From positions 1,052,001 to 1,116,000 of the forward strand of contig JANEZZ010002243.1 in assembly GCA_026122225.1 (NCBI GenBank): a stretch of 64,000 nucleotides of DNA, read 5' to 3'. This document shows positions 1-11,327 of the stretch, one piece after another; within the stretch, counting starts at the first letter, position 1; every line of letters starts with the position of its first letter. Both the position numbers and the translations under genes were made by a program. A model generated the notes under the pieces. The model was not told the DNA's origin. It saw only the letters and a list, made by a program, of their open reading frames with translations, and made no database searches. The stretch comes from Heloderma charlesbogerti. Lineage: Eukaryota; Chordata; Lepidosauria; Squamata; Helodermatidae.

Positions 1-738
1 TTCCCGCCTCACCCAGCCGAAATTCAGGCCGGGGACGAGGCGCTTCGCTTCGCCCGGCCGCGAACTCAAAAGTTTTTTTTTAAAAAAAGAACACCCCCGT
101 GATAGGCTACGTGACGATTAACGTAGCCTATCATGGCTAGGTCTGCAAAGTCAGCCATGATAGGCTACGTTAATCGTCACGTAGCCTATCACGGGTGACT
201 TAAAAAAAAAAAAAAAAGTGCGTATGGAAATGGCGCCCCCATAGGGAGCCGCCATTCGCGTTCCTTATTTGGTCGCTGTAGTCTACATAAATCTTTACGT
301 AGACTACAGCGACCAAATAAGGAACGCGAACGGCGGCTCCCTATGGGGGCCGCCATTATCCGTACGCGGTTTTTTTTTTAAAGTCACCCGTGATAGGCTA
401 CGTGACGATTTACGTAGCCTATCACGGCTGACTTTGCAAATCTAGCCGTGATAGGCTATGTTAATCGTCACGTAGCCTATCACGGGGGCGTTTTTTTTTT
501 TTCTTTGATTGGAATGGCGGTGGCAGCTGGTCGAAAGACCGGCTGCTGCTCCCGCCCCGCATGAACACCCGCCGAACTGCCGGCCGGACCCGCCGCCGGG
601 AGGGACATTCACCAAAGGTAAGTCCCGTCCCGGGGGGGGGGGGGTGCGGAGAATTTCTCCCTGAACCATGTTCGGGGGGCCGAATACGTTGGTGCTCGGC
701 CCCCCAAAGTTTCGGGGAGAAATTCTCCGCCATCCCTA
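1..738 (+). mobile_element. A/B foldback hAT element, left part outside window
   Basis: Only the right portion is inside the window, ending in CATCCCTA at 731-738 after a GGAGAAATTCTCC-type B end. Inside are stacked palindromes: two GATAGGCTACGT hairpins (about 100-195), a GGCGGCTCCC/GGGAGCCGCC pair (about 230-360), a TAGTCTACAT/ACGTAGACTA hairpin in the middle, and two more GATAGG hairpins (about 385-485). A GGTAAGTCCC motif faces outward near 618. It is inserted into a second hAT repeat: the bases after it (TGTGATAG) match that repeat's 30.6-kb copy at TTTGATAG. Confidence 0.8.
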
Positions 739-1475
739 TGTGATAGAAGAGAAATTTCTTTCAAAAAGAAATTCAATACTGAAGAAATTTCGGAGAAATT
801 CTCATGGGTTGGGGTTGGGTTTCATGGGCTTACCTTAGTCAGGAGGTGGCCAGAGAATGAGCACAGGTCATCCTGTCTTTCACTGTACAATCATCTCTGA
901 CAGCCTGTAGCCTTCTCAGCTTCCTACACTTCAACTGAAGCCCAGCAGAAGGCATCATGAGCTAATTCCTCCCATAAAGCTTTTTTCAGATCAGGAAGTG
1001 CAGGCAGCCTGAGAGGCTGGCTGTGATTAGGTAAGCTCGAAAATGCCACCAGAAGAAATTCAACATAAGTTATAGACTGTTCTGAGGATGAGGCAGTACA
1101 ATATAGAAGACCCTTTCATGGGGAAAGAAAACTTTCAGGAAATTGGAGGACAGATTTTGGCAAAGCACTAACTCCACCTCATCCCTACAGCTTGACACAA
1201 CACTGCCCCCACCTCACACCTGCATTGTGATAGATGCAAAATGGGGGCCAGGCTGCTGACACAGGTGATGCTGTTGCAGCACGAAAGACTTAACAACCCT
1301 TATCAAAAACAAAGGAACTGCACTACAAGCCCAGCCAATGGGGAGCCCTACATACATCTGAGAAACGGTTGAGAATTTCTCCTTCCCTTGGAGAGATTCA
1401 CTGAAATTATCTTCCAAATTTCTCTGCCCACAAATAAGGTGGAGAATTTTGAGAGTCCATCTGCACACAGCTCTA
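739..1475 (+). mobile_element. hAT-like repeat with TAGNGCTGTGC termini, copy 1
   Basis: This stretch aligns by eye with 30690-31601 (shared AAATTTC..GAGAAATTCTCATGGGTTGGGGT, CAGCCTGTAGCC.TCTCAGCTTCCTACACTTCAA, and a terminal GAGAATTTTGAGAG). It ends GCACACAGCTCTA at 1475. The start is missing because the element ending at 738 lies in its left portion. No coding capacity was recognised. It is non-autonomous and its class is inferred from the better preserved copy at 30635. Confidence 0.6.
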
Positions 1476-1570
1476 GTTTATACCTTGCTGAATCCAGAAG
1501 CCACCAAATGTAACCCTTAAGTTGGAGTTCTAGTGAGAATGGGACACAATGGGAAAAAAAGTAAAGGGCC

Positions 1571-2060
1571 CTACCTAAAGTGTAGAGCATATGCTTTGCA
1601 TGAAGGAGGACCATGGTTCAATCCCTGACATCTCCAGGTAGGGGCATCTCAGGTAAGAGACTCTTGTCTGAAACCCTGCAGGTCCACAGCCACTCAGTAA
1701 AGACCAAAGATGGTCAACCTGTAGCCCTAAGGCTAGATGTGGCTCTAGTCCTAATTGTACATGGCTCTCGGCTTCATTATGGCTCTCTGCAAGTGATCAG
1801 TTCAGCCCTCTGATGAGAGTAATTGGTCCCTCTCCTGGCAGTGTGCTGGGTACAGGGGAAGAGGGAGAGAAATGGGTGGCCTTGCTCACTTTTGTCTCTG
1901 GCTGCACTCACAGTCAGCATGAGCCCCCCAACAGATTATCCAGGAGGCAATGCAACATTTGACAGAAAATGGGTTCCCCACCCCTGGTGTTGACAATACT
2001 GAGCTAGAAGGATCAATGTTCTGATGGTATAAGACAGGTTCTTAAGTTCCTAAGAACTAA
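1571..2060 (+). mobile_element. tRNA-derived squamate SINE, split by a hAT insertion
   Basis: The head has a pol III B-box-like GGTTCAATCCC (1616-1626) after GTAGAGCATATGCTTTGCATG, then CATCTCCAGGTAGGGG and GAGACTC.TGTCTGAAACCCTGCAG. The body stops at 1704 and resumes at 1987 with GTGTTGACAATACTGAGCTAGA, the usual 3' part of this SINE class. The same family occurs at 59796 (plus) and 25213-25372 (minus). The A box is degenerate, so this is an old copy. It is not a tRNA gene. Confidence 0.7.
1705..1986. mobile_element. 282-bp hAT MITE inside the SINE
   Basis: The ends are CAAAGATGGTCAACC and (reverse strand) CAGGGGTGGGGAACC, matching at 11 of 15 positions, typical of hAT termini. The flanks GTAAAGAC (1697-1704) and GTGTTGAC (1987-1994) both derive from the SINE sequence GTGTAGAC, giving an 8-bp target duplication that has since drifted. 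No open frame was recognised. Confidence 0.65.
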
Positions 2061-3595
2061 CAGGATGGTGAAAATCAAATCACACCCTAGGAACACATGG
2101 GAGCACCATATATGCAGATGTAAAATATGCTTCTAATATAAGCTCTATGCAAGGGTTCACCTGCACACAGGTGGGGGTAAACTGACATGTATGCATGTAA
2201 CACCGCCCCCCCGCTCCCAACGACCATAGTCTTTGTGCATTCAGGGTTTCTGATCCCGGGAGCTCTGTAAATGCATTCAGACAAACATGGTTGCAGAGCC
2301 CTATCCAGGTCTTGATGCTCCATATGTGGGGATCTTCTTGGACATAGCCAGGGGCATGGGGACATTTGGGATTGGACCGTGCATGCTGGCTCATGTCCCC
2401 TGCACAGTTTAGCCCACATAGGGTGATAGTAACATTAAAACATGCAGAAAACTGAAAATGTGTGGCGGAAGCCAGAAGAACTGCAACAGAAAATCACTGG
2501 AAGCAAAATGTGAAAGGTTCTGCTGAAGTGAACCATCCATAGACATTTCAAAGAAGCTAAACAAATTTCAATAGAACGAGAAAAATGCCCAAAGGAAGAT
2601 TTCCAAATATATCCTTAAGTGCAAGCGATGCAAGACAGAAGCTAAGTAACTTGCAACATAGCTGCAATGTAAGTTACAATTACACTGTGTCAGTGGAGGT
2701 GCTATTGGCATCTGGTGTTAATATGTTTTTGCCTGTGCTGAGCCTTCAGGATGGAACATGAAAGGAATTTCAACAAGCACCAAGTGAATTGTTCAGACCA
2801 TAAAACAATACTTTTGAATTTTAAGAACAGGAGTAAGAAGAATAAGTGACAAATCTAAACATGTTTCAGACAGAGATCTTTGCCCTGGGTTACTTGAAAT
2901 GAAATTTTCTGCGTTGCTTAAGCTGTAAACCCAACCACTTTGTCCTTGTGTGGCTGTAAAACGATACACCGGGAGAGCTATGATTCTCTCTTTATGGATC
3001 AAAGCCACATTTTAATATAACACAGTATATGTGCTCACTTCTAACACCGGCTCCCTGGACTACCTGAATCACTTTTATCAATGTCTCTCCTTGTCACTTA
3101 GCCTGAACCAAGCTCCAATATTTTGAATTGACTTCAGCAATATCTCTTCAGGAAGCTTGTTGACTTATAACAGCTTAAAACAGTAAGCTTGTTGAAACAG
3201 GCACTCTGCCCCCAAGAGCATGTTGAAGTTTCATTTCTCACGTAAAATGAAGGCATCATATCTGAAATGTTTTGAATGATTGGGATACAAGAAGCTGCCC
3301 TCTAGCCAAACACCATTGGCTGAGTCACAGTGACTCTCCCATGTCCCAGGCAAAAGGACTTCCCAGACCAGCTGCTGAAGAGACTTTAGTAGGAGGTGTC
3401 ACACTTTGACTCCAACTTGCCACATTTTAATCTGTTAGATTCTTAGAGAAGGATTTCAGAAATTAGGGGGTGGGGGTGGAAATGGACTCCCACAGTATGG
3501 AAAGCCTGTTGTTATTTACAAGCAAGTTGACTCTCCCATCTAAATTTGTCTCAGCTCAGAATGGCTCAGCACTAACCCTCTCAGCTACCAGATTT
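2061..3595. other. Intergenic stretch, nothing recognised
   Basis: Mixed-composition DNA with no repeat family, exon or long open frame that I can recognise. Short frames here have no familiar motif and no splice context. Confidence 0.5.
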
Positions 3596-4530
3596 TATGG
3601 ATGTGTGAAAACACCCCAGCTCGAGTTCTCTGGGTGCCTGCTGAAGCGCTACCCCCCCTCCCCCCAGACCTGCGCTCAAGCCCTCACAAGTGTGGCGAGT
3701 TGCCTGCATTCACCACCACCACATCTGGCAAGCACCCGCCATTTTGCTGCCTTCTTTTCTGCATAAAAAGGGAAGTTTAAAAACTGCATATTTAAATATG
3801 CACAGTTTGGGGCCAGAAAAGCTTAATATGAGCAATATAAGAAGCATAATGCTTCCAATTTAGGGATGTACGAAAGTCATTTACCTTTTCACGGATTCTG
3901 TTCGTGGGGGGGGAGGAGGCGCTCCGTCCCTCCCCCCGAAATCCTCGATGGGGGGGAGGCGATCCGGTCCTCCCCCCCACCGGAATCCTCGACGGCCGGC
4001 TCCAGGCCATCCACAGCCGGATTTCTGGTCGCGGACGGGCTGCTGCGGACGCAAATGGTGGCCGCTGTAGCGGCCGCCATTTGCGTCCACCCAGGCAGCT
4101 GTGATAGGCTATGTAAGAATTTACGTAGCCTATCACGGCTAACCAAAAAAACACACAAAACCCCAGTGTAAGCAAATGGTGGCGGCTACGGCAGCTGCCA
4201 TTTGCGTTCCCTATTTTTGGCCGATTTATCTTATGCAAATATTTATGTAAGATAAAATGGCGAAAAAAGGGCAACTCAAATAGCGTCGTGGGCGCTATTT
4301 GTGTTCCTTTATTTTTCACCGTTCTAGCCTACATAAATATTTCTTTCTTTTTGTAAGTATTTCTTTAGAATCCGGCCTCAATGGAATCCATGGCAAAATT
4401 CTCCGCCATCCCTATTCCAATTGCAAAAATTTCCTGAGAAGTGTGCTCCTGCTCACTTTCATGTCTGGGGTTGTGAATGGGACATGTTTACATGATTTGT
4501 GAACAGGAACAAAATTCTTTTACATCCCCA
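3596..4530. mobile_element. Short AT-rich hAT element, interrupted by an A/B element
   Basis: It starts TATGGATGTGTGAAAACACC (3596) and ends TACATCCCCA (4530), degenerate TAGGGATG termini. The left part, from CCCAGCTC.AGTTCTC through GCACCCGCCATTTT to GCATATTTAAATATGCAC, matches in reverse the element at 4793-5180. The right part (GAATGGGACATGTT.ACATG.TTTG) matches the right end of the element at 31919. A younger A/B element sits at 3861-4414. No 8-bp duplication is visible around the outer ends. Confidence 0.55.
3861..4414 (+). mobile_element. A/B foldback hAT element with perfect TSD
   Basis: TAGGGATGTACGAAAGTC (A end) to GCCATCCCTA (B end). Flanking 8-bp duplication is TTCCAATT (3853-3860 and 4415-4422). 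It carries GGGGGGAGG/CCTCCCCCC blocks, a GCAAATGGTGGCC/GGCGGCCGCCATTTGC palindrome (about 4053-4086), a GATAGGCTATGT hairpin (about 4100-4137), a second AAATGG/CCATTT palindrome and a TATCTTA hairpin. The right half is shortened: the series stops near 4345 and jumps to a truncated B end. Confidence 0.88.
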
Positions 4531-4639
4531 AGACTCACCCCAGTCTGAATAAAGATGGGAAGGTGTCACCCATCTCTACAAAATACAGGCAGTCCATCCA
4601 CCAACTGTATCAACAGCTCTGTGTTCACTCACCCCTTTG

Positions 4640-5409
4640 TTTTGAAGCTGAAGGGGTAGGATATCACCTACATCAAAATTTGCCTAGTATTGATGTGAGG
4701 CTGAGTGGGCTGTAGTGACCTGGATCTACCTTTCCCTCCTTCTTGAAGATGGGGACAACATTTGCCCATCTCCAGTCTTCCTGCCCCTCAGCTAGGGATG
4801 TCGTGGGCACCCGACTGGGTCTGGGAGTGTGTCCCCTCACCACAACTCCCAGACTGTGGCCACCAAGACGCTGTCCTCACTCACGCCCTGCTCATGTCCT
4901 CCACAACTCACTCATGCATAATGCCTCTAATATTGTGCATATTAAGCTTTCCTGGCCCCCAAACTGCACATTTTTAAATATGCACTTTTTTTTTTTTACT
5001 TCCTTTTTATGCACACAACAAAGCTGGGAAAATGGCGGGCACTTAGTGGACGGGATTGTGGTGAGTCCGGGCAACTCACTGAGCTTATGGGTGGCCTGAG
5101 CGCACATGGGGGGGAGAGTGGGGGCCACGCTTCTGCAGGCTCCTGGAGAACCTGAGCTGGGATGGGTTCTCACATCCCTACCCTCACCTCTTTTCCAGGA
5201 ATTTACAAAGATTACAGAGAATAGCTCTGAAATAACAAACAGAAGCTCCTTCAGCACCTCAGGATGTAATTCATCTGGCCCTTGAAACATGAACTTAAAC
5301 TTAGTTAATTCTCTAACCATGTCCGTACCAATTCTGGGCTGCAAATTCCTCTGTATACATATACTTTGTTCTACTTGCTCCAAGTTGAACTCAACTCCCC
5401 TCAATCTGC
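4640..5409 (-). pseudogene. CR1-type LINE reverse transcriptase fragment
   Basis: On the minus strand, about 5400-5190 encodes a stretch with GPDELHPEVLKEL and FVNSWKRGE, the GPD.ihPrVLkEL...SW..GE block that precedes the catalytic domain in CR1 reverse transcriptases. Beyond the inserted element (4793-5180) it resumes as WRWANVVPIFKKEGKVDP, the matching downstream block, about 4785-4680. The reading is off frame across the insertion and no catalytic FADD-type motif is present, so it is a dead fragment. It records the order of events: the LINE came first, then two hAT elements (4793 and 5410). Confidence 0.75.
4793..5180. mobile_element. Short hAT element inside CR1
   Basis: TAGGGATGTCGTGGGCACCC to TCACATCCCTA. 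The flanks CCCTCAGC (4785-4792) and CCCTCACC (5181-5188) match at 7 of 8. It is the reverse-oriented relative of the left half of the element at 3596, sharing GTGCATATT..AAGCTTTCCTGGCCCCCAAACTGCACA. It splits the CR1 reverse transcriptase between its SWKRGE and ANVVPIFKK blocks. Confidence 0.8.
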
Positions 5410-6198
5410 TAGGGATGGAGGAGAATTCCGCCACAGATTTCAGTGAGGCCTAATGCACTGGCATTCGGCCCCCCGAAATCCGTGGTGGAACGGCCTCCCA
5501 GCCCCCGCCCCACCCCGCAGATTCCCCTCGGGACGAAGCTAAACTGGGGTGGATGTTCCAGCGGCGGTGGCTCCAGCGGCAGCGGATGGTCTTTCGACTG
5601 GCTGCCGTGGCTGCCATTTCTGTCTGCTGTTTGCCGTGATAGGCTACGTAAGTATTTATGTAGCTTATCATGGCAAGCAAAAAAAAAACAGGTTACGCAA
5701 ATGGCGGCAGCTACGGCGGCCGCCATTTGCATTCCCTATGTTTCGCCATTTTAGCCTACGTAAATATTTACGTAGGCTATTACAGCAAAAAAAAGGGGAA
5801 CGCAAATAGCATAGTGGGCGCTATTTGCGTTCCTTTTTTTTCACCGTAATAGCTTACGTAAATATTTACATAGGCTAAAATGGCGAAAAGTAGGGAACGC
5901 AAATGGCGGTCACCATAGCCGCCGCCATTTGCGTACGCTGTTTTGTTCTGTTTTTGCCTGCCGTGAGAGGCTACATAAATACTTTCGTAACCTATCATAG
6001 CAGCCTGGCTGGATGCAAATGGCGGCCGCTATGCCAGCCGCCATTTGCGTCCGGAGCAGCCAGTCCACAGCCGGAACTTCCGGGGGGGAGGACCAGATCG
6101 CCTCCCTGCCATCGAGGATTCTTGGGGGAGGGACGGAGCCCCTCCCCCCCACCGCGAATCACATCCGCGAAAAGGTAAGTGACTTTGGTACATCCCTA
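5410..6198 (-). mobile_element. A/B foldback hAT element, B end left
   Basis: TAGGGATGGAGGAGAATTCC (B end) to GGTAAGTGACTTTGGTACATCCCTA (A end). Perfect 8-bp duplication CAATCTGC (5402-5409 and 6199-6206). Contains the B-end palindrome region (GCACTGGCATTCGGCC), then GATAGGCTACGTAAGTATTTATGTAGC, AAATGGCGGC/GCCGCCATTT pairs at about 5699-5725 and 5900-5930, a CGCAAATAGC/GCTATTTGCG pair (about 5801-5833), TTTAGCCTACGTAAATATTTACGTAGGCTA, and a final AAATGGCGGCC/GGC.GCCATTT pair near 6017-6048. Confidence 0.9.
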
Positions 6199-6292
6199 CA
6201 ATCTGCATTGGATTTGTAGGGGGTGACTGATGGCACCTTCACTGACCCACCATCGCAACATGATTTGCAAAGAAGGGAGCTCAAGAAGAAGT

Positions 6293-6452
6293 TTGTTCCT
6301 ATGATGATTTCCTGTGCTTGGTTTTGGAGAAGGTCAGAAAGATCTCCAAAATTTCTTCACCATTGAATTTCTTTTTGATAGCAATTCCTCTTCTATCAAG
6401 CTGAATGGGAATGGTTGAAAAAAATGTGGGAGACATTTTTGGCACAGCACTA
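6293..6452 (-). mobile_element. hAT-like repeat with TAGNGCTGTGC termini, end fragment
   Basis: Reverse complement of the start of the element at 30635: TAGTGCTGTGCC, then ATTTTTCAACCATTCCCATT, TTGATAGAAGAGGAATTGCTATCAAAAAGAAATTCAATGGTGAAGAAATTTTGGAGA in the same order. Only about 160 bp remain. Confidence 0.6.
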
Positions 6453-8313
6453 AGTAGAACAATCCTTCGTTTAATTATAGAGGTGAGATGAGACAACTTT
6501 GAGCCAAAATAGCCATTCCAGTAGATGTGCAGGAGCTGCCAAAAGTAGAACTGGAGCGTCTAATTCCTCTTCCCACTTTCATAATGTCTAGTAGAACGTA
6601 CCCTATGCTATGACATCATGGAGCGTTGAACCTTATGGGCCATTGAATCTCAGGCTCACAGGCCAAATCTAGCTCAAGTGTGGTCCTAATCCAACCCTCC
6701 AGGATTCCCCAGATGACCATGAGCCATTCCCCTGGCCCCACCACTTCCTCAGAATCAGGAATCATTTGGTGGTTTCCCAGCTTTTGCGCTCCCCCCCTGC
6801 CTCACCCACTGGTAGTATGAGCTTTCAGCTAAAATAGGCTGGTAGTTTTGGTATTTTGGGCATGCCCTGTTTGTCTTTAGCCCTGTCCCCTTTCACCTTT
6901 GGTCCAGACCACCACCAAGAGCTTCTCTGAAACTCAATTCAGCCCTCAGCCTGCATGAAGCCCGATGCCCTGGTTCTAGGCATTAGGAGGGAAGGCCAAA
7001 TTAGCCACACCCCGATTTTGGCATCAGACATGTGTTTCCCAGCATGCCTAGAATTTGTATTTGGCCCTGAATTTGTATTTTCCAGGCAATGTCATACTTC
7101 CATGGAAGATCAGACTCACTTGCTCAATTTTTATAACTTCAAACTTTCCTGATGGATTTCTATCAAAATGAATTCCAGCTTTCAGCTGTTACACTTACAG
7201 TCCTTCTGTTGCTGAGCTTCCACGGTTAGGTCTTTTTGACCCAAGAGGAAGATAAACCTTTTGCATAGCAGATTCTGCGCCATCAGATTCAGACACTCAG
7301 CAATTTTATTGCATCTCTTTGTTGGTAGACTTCAGGAGATGGCATTATGGCCTGCATAAACAGTGGGAATTCCCTGGCTCAAATACTATTAATGGAGCCA
7401 ACTCAGATGGGTGAAAGAGAGCAAAGCATGTTTCAAAAAGCTGTCCATGCTACAATAGTTATATAGAAGTCCTAATAAAACTCTGTTTATTCCCCAAGTA
7501 ATGATTAAATCAAATATGGCTCTTTGGCTGATCCTCATAAAAATGCTATAATATTTATTCAAAGAAATGCTTACAAATAGGCTGCTGGCTGATGCCCTTA
7601 CTTATTATTCTTTAGTGTCCTTTTATATTCTTAAGCTTTGTGTAAATCCACATTCTTGTACTAAAGGATCATCAAGCCCAGGAGGCCTCAGATGTCAACA
7701 AATATTTATTTGCGTAGATTAATTAGGGCCTTCCATGGGTGTCTGCAGGTATTTGTCCTTCAGTAGGAGGGCAAAACTGCACAGTGGTGTGTGATTGTAA
7801 TTAACACACGTAGCATGCGCTCCTACAACCTAGCAGTGCATTTTCCTTGTGTGTCTCCTCCTCATGTTTAGAGTCATATTCCATGACATTTAAACAGGAA
7901 TTTGACAGCACTAGTGCCAAAGAATATTCTACTCAATCTTCACACAATGGGCATCATGAACTCCAACTACACTTTCTTTGGTATGAGGGTTATTAAAAAC
8001 AAAACAAAACAACAACAACAACAACAAAACTAAGAACAAGAGGGGGAAAAACAGATGCCAAACACAGAATGGCAGTCTTAAGAATGTCATATTGGATAGT
8101 TTATGGCATCACTGTCCTTATCATAACATTGACACCTTCACATCAGTTCTCCTAGAATGATTTATTTCATATTTGAAGCATTAGTGAACACTTTAGCAGT
8201 GGAATGTGACTGCCTTTGGCATGTGGAGGAAAAAATGGGTGTGCTTGATCAGGGTTTAGGTTTCAACAGGAGCCTGGACCACTCACTTTTCACATTGTTA
8301 TCAGCCACTTTTT
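6453..8313. other. Intergenic stretch with a CAA microsatellite
   Basis: No gene recognised. An AAC/CAA microsatellite of about 34 bp lies at 7997-8030. The rest shows no repeat family or open frame I can name. Confidence 0.5.
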
Positions 8314-9171
8314 TAGGGATGGACGGAAGTCCCTTACCTGAACCCAAAGCTTGCTTTGTGGTGGGGGGGAGGCACCCTGTCCCTCCCCACTGAAATTCTG
8401 GCCGGGGGGGAGGCGCTCCGTCCCTCCGGCCGCGAAACCTTGTCTCCTGCCGGGACACAAATAGTGGCGGCCGTAGCCGCCGCCGTTTGTGTCCCTGCAG
8501 TCAGCCGTGATAGGCTACGTAAATGTTTACGTAGCCTATCATGGATGACTTAAAAAAAAAAAAGAAAAAGCATGTACGCAAATGGTGGTGCCCATGGGCG
8601 CCGCCATTTGCATTCCTTATTTTGGCACGTGTAGTCTACGTAAACATTTATGTAGCCTACGGCGAAAATAAGGGCAACGCTATTTGCGTTGCCCTTATTT
8701 TCGCTGTAGTCTACGTAAATGTTTACGTAGACTATATGTGCCAAAATAAGGAACGCAAAATTGTGGCGCCCATGGGCGACGCCATTTGCGTACGCGCTTT
8801 TTTTTTTTTTTCAAAGTCAGCCGTGATAGGCTACGTAAACATTTACGTAGCCTATCACGGTGGTTTTTTAAAAATCTAGCCGTGATAGGCTACGTAAATC
8901 TTTATGTAGCCTATCACGTTTGTTTGTTTGTTTTACTTGGAAATGGCGGCGGTGGCGGCAGCCGTCTGGAAGACTGGCTGCCGCCACCAAACCACCGCCG
9001 AATCGCCGCCGAACCGCCGCCGGAGCCACCACTGCCAGGGACATTCGAGCAAGGTAAGTCCTGTCCCGGGGGGGGCAGGGGGGCAGACCATTTCTCCACC
9101 AATTTTGGGGGGCCGAATGCACTGGCATTCGGCCTCCCCAAGATTCATGGAGAAATTCTCTGACATCCCTA
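8314..9171 (+). mobile_element. A/B foldback hAT element, well preserved
   Basis: TAGGGATGGACGGAAGTCCC to TCTGACATCCCTA. Perfect 8-bp duplication CACTTTTT (8306-8313, 9172-9179). The body is a long inverted repeat centred near 8683 (listed separately). Right of it are one more GATAGGCTACGT hairpin, a GGCGGC..GCCGCC self-complementary block (8943-9000), GGTAAGTCC at about 9051, and the B-end palindrome GGCCGAATGC/GCATTCGGCC near 9110-9134. Confidence 0.92.
8503..8860. repeat. Palindrome built of palindromes (inverted repeat, centre about 8683)
   Basis: Reading outward from the centre (GGGCAACGC TATTT GCGTTGCCC, about 8671-8695), each side carries in mirrored order a TAGTCTACGTAAA hairpin, a GCAAATGG..GCCCATGGGC..CCATTTGC palindrome and a CAGCCGTGATAGGCTACGT...ACGTAGCCTATCACGG hairpin (8503-8545 and 8821-8860). 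The arms can pair over about 170 bp, or each module can fold on itself. Confidence 0.85.
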
Positions 9172-11327
9172 CACTTTTTACATCAACATAATACAACATT
9201 TGCATGACTTGAGTTTTGAACTGCCAGAATGTTCTTTTGGAATTGCATTTTCTTCCCCTGTGAACTGCACATTGGGATCCTTCACACTGGGCTTTTATCC
9301 TGCGCTTGAGATGGCTCCTTCACGGTAGTTTGCGGGCTCTTTACATGACGCCGTGACCCTGCCGTGACCCTCCTGGGCATCTCCTGCACTAAATGCCCTT
9401 TGTTCCATTTTTAAATAGATCGCAGTTAATGAGTTATCAAATTACCCCATTGTGTTCTGCTTCAGTTTCCTCCATGAAAAGAGTTAAAGCGGCAAGGAGA
9501 GGAGCGAGATCCATGAAAGATAATGGAAGACTCAGAAATGGGGAAAAGGAGGGGGAAGGGGGAAAGGAAGCACGTATAAAGGGAGTCAGTTGTGATTCTG
9601 CATTTAAAAAGGAAGCAGAAAGCCCTGTTTTAAAAGCAGGAGTTTAGGCTGGTGTAGAGATGCCCTGTGTGTGTGTGTGTGGTCAGTACCTTTATTGGAA
9701 CCAACCAACATTGTGCAAGCTTTTGAATTCCCCAGGAGTCTTCGTCAGGGTAGGTAGTACAAAAAGCAGGCGATGAAGGAAGAAACAAATTTCACAAATT
9801 TGGCCAAGTATTATGGCCATGAGGCATTCAGTTTAGATAGAACAAGTCTCCAAGTCTTTATTTAATTTTATTTGGGGCTGAGGAGTGGGTTCCAATGTGG
9901 GTTCCTTTCTGTTTCATTCTGTCTCTTGGCCCAGCCTTGGCTTCACAAAACAAATAAACAACAAAAACACAAAGTATCAAACAAAAGCAAAATGCTCACG
10001 AGCGGTAGGTCAAAGCAAGGTTTGATAGTTACTGGGCAGAAAACACACACACCTTTTTTATCTGATTTTTTGGATTTTTTAAAGTATCAATTTCTATATA
10101 TATATATATATATTTTAAATCTAAAGGCTATACTTTCTGTTCTAACTATGCCTTGCTTGGTCCAACTCTATCACCACATAAGCACAGAACAACAAAAATC
10201 CTATCTAGCCTATGTGTTTGCACATGTAGTAGTCAGAGAAAATCAAACCCCGGAACTTTCGAGAAGTCTGGCAATTAGTCTGGAAAGGCCCATGTTCACA
10301 AGATGAAAAACTGAAATTAATGCCCATGTTTGATTGGTAGGCAACTTCGTTTGTATGAGAGTGAAAGTGCAGGTATAGCATGTTTCTGATGGGACTGAAC
10401 TGTAGCTATGTTATTTTGTAAGTGACAGAGAAATTTATCTTTTAAAAAAAGAAAAGAATCAAAAATCAATTTAAATAAAATAATCTGATTTAAAATTTTA
10501 AAATCCATGTTTAAAGCATTGATTTTTATCCACCCTGGTTAATACTGGGATGGGGCAGGGGGAGACGGCCTGAACAGCTTGCAGTCCTTTCTTAAGCCCT
10601 GCTCTGTAGACAACACATAATGGATTCAGGTACCTTCACAACCTTCATTATTGCTACAATTCATGAGAATACACCACTTCTGAATAGCTGCATGGCACAC
10701 TGCCTCAGCTCCAAGGAGGAGAGGCCCCACCAGGCTTCCTGCAAGAATTAAAACTTGCATGTTCTCTTAAAACTAGATATAGATATATAGATGTAGATAC
10801 ATACAAACACACCCCTACACACCCGCAACAACCCCCTCTACACCTTAATAAATGGCACTGCTGCTACAATCAACTTCACAGTCCACCCGCCCTGCATTTC
10901 CCTAAAACAACCAACACACCAAGAAGACTGACAACACTGCACTACACTGCACAGTTTTCGTATGGTACTCTAACATCCCCCCGCCCCCAGGAAAATGGGA
11001 ATAAGAACACTGGGCTACTTTTCAGGCCTAGCATAACCCATGCTTTCTCAGCCACATCCTGATGCCTCTAAAGTAGATGTAATGATGATGAACTTTATCC
11101 GTATGCATTGTTAGGGTAATTTAAAAAAATGTTTCTAAACTCAGAAAAAATATAAGTAAGACCTGAGTTAGAAAGACCCTGAACTCCTGCCTTCATGTCT
11201 ACTTTTCTAGACACACTTCTATCCAATCTGAGTGCTGAAGGATTTTTGAATTGGTTGGGGGGGGTTGTTTTTTGGGGGGGGTTTAAGTCGGCAAGGACTT
11301 CCTAGTCAAGGGAAGATGCTTCCCCCA
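9172..11327. other. Intergenic stretch, no gene recognised
   Basis: Apart from the possible retroelement tail at 9690-9760 and a short TA repeat (about 10096-10113), I see no repeat family or exon. The AT-rich short frames have no recognisable motif. Confidence 0.45.
9690..9760 (-). repeat. Possible retroelement 3' tail
   Basis: On the minus strand the text reads CCTGACGAAGACTCCTGGGG..AAAAGCTTGCACAATGTTGG..GGTTCCAATAAAGGTACTGACC. A CTGACGAAG..AAGCTTGCA..AATAAAGG tail of this type is reused in several reptile retroelements, possibly Penelope-like. The family assignment is a guess. Confidence 0.3.

Noticed and set aside
8503..8860. CRISPR-like array of regularly spaced palindromic repeats
   Set aside because: The repeats alternate between different palindromes in mirror order, the spacers are themselves repeated in other copies, and the unit is bounded by transposon termini with target duplications in eukaryotic DNA.
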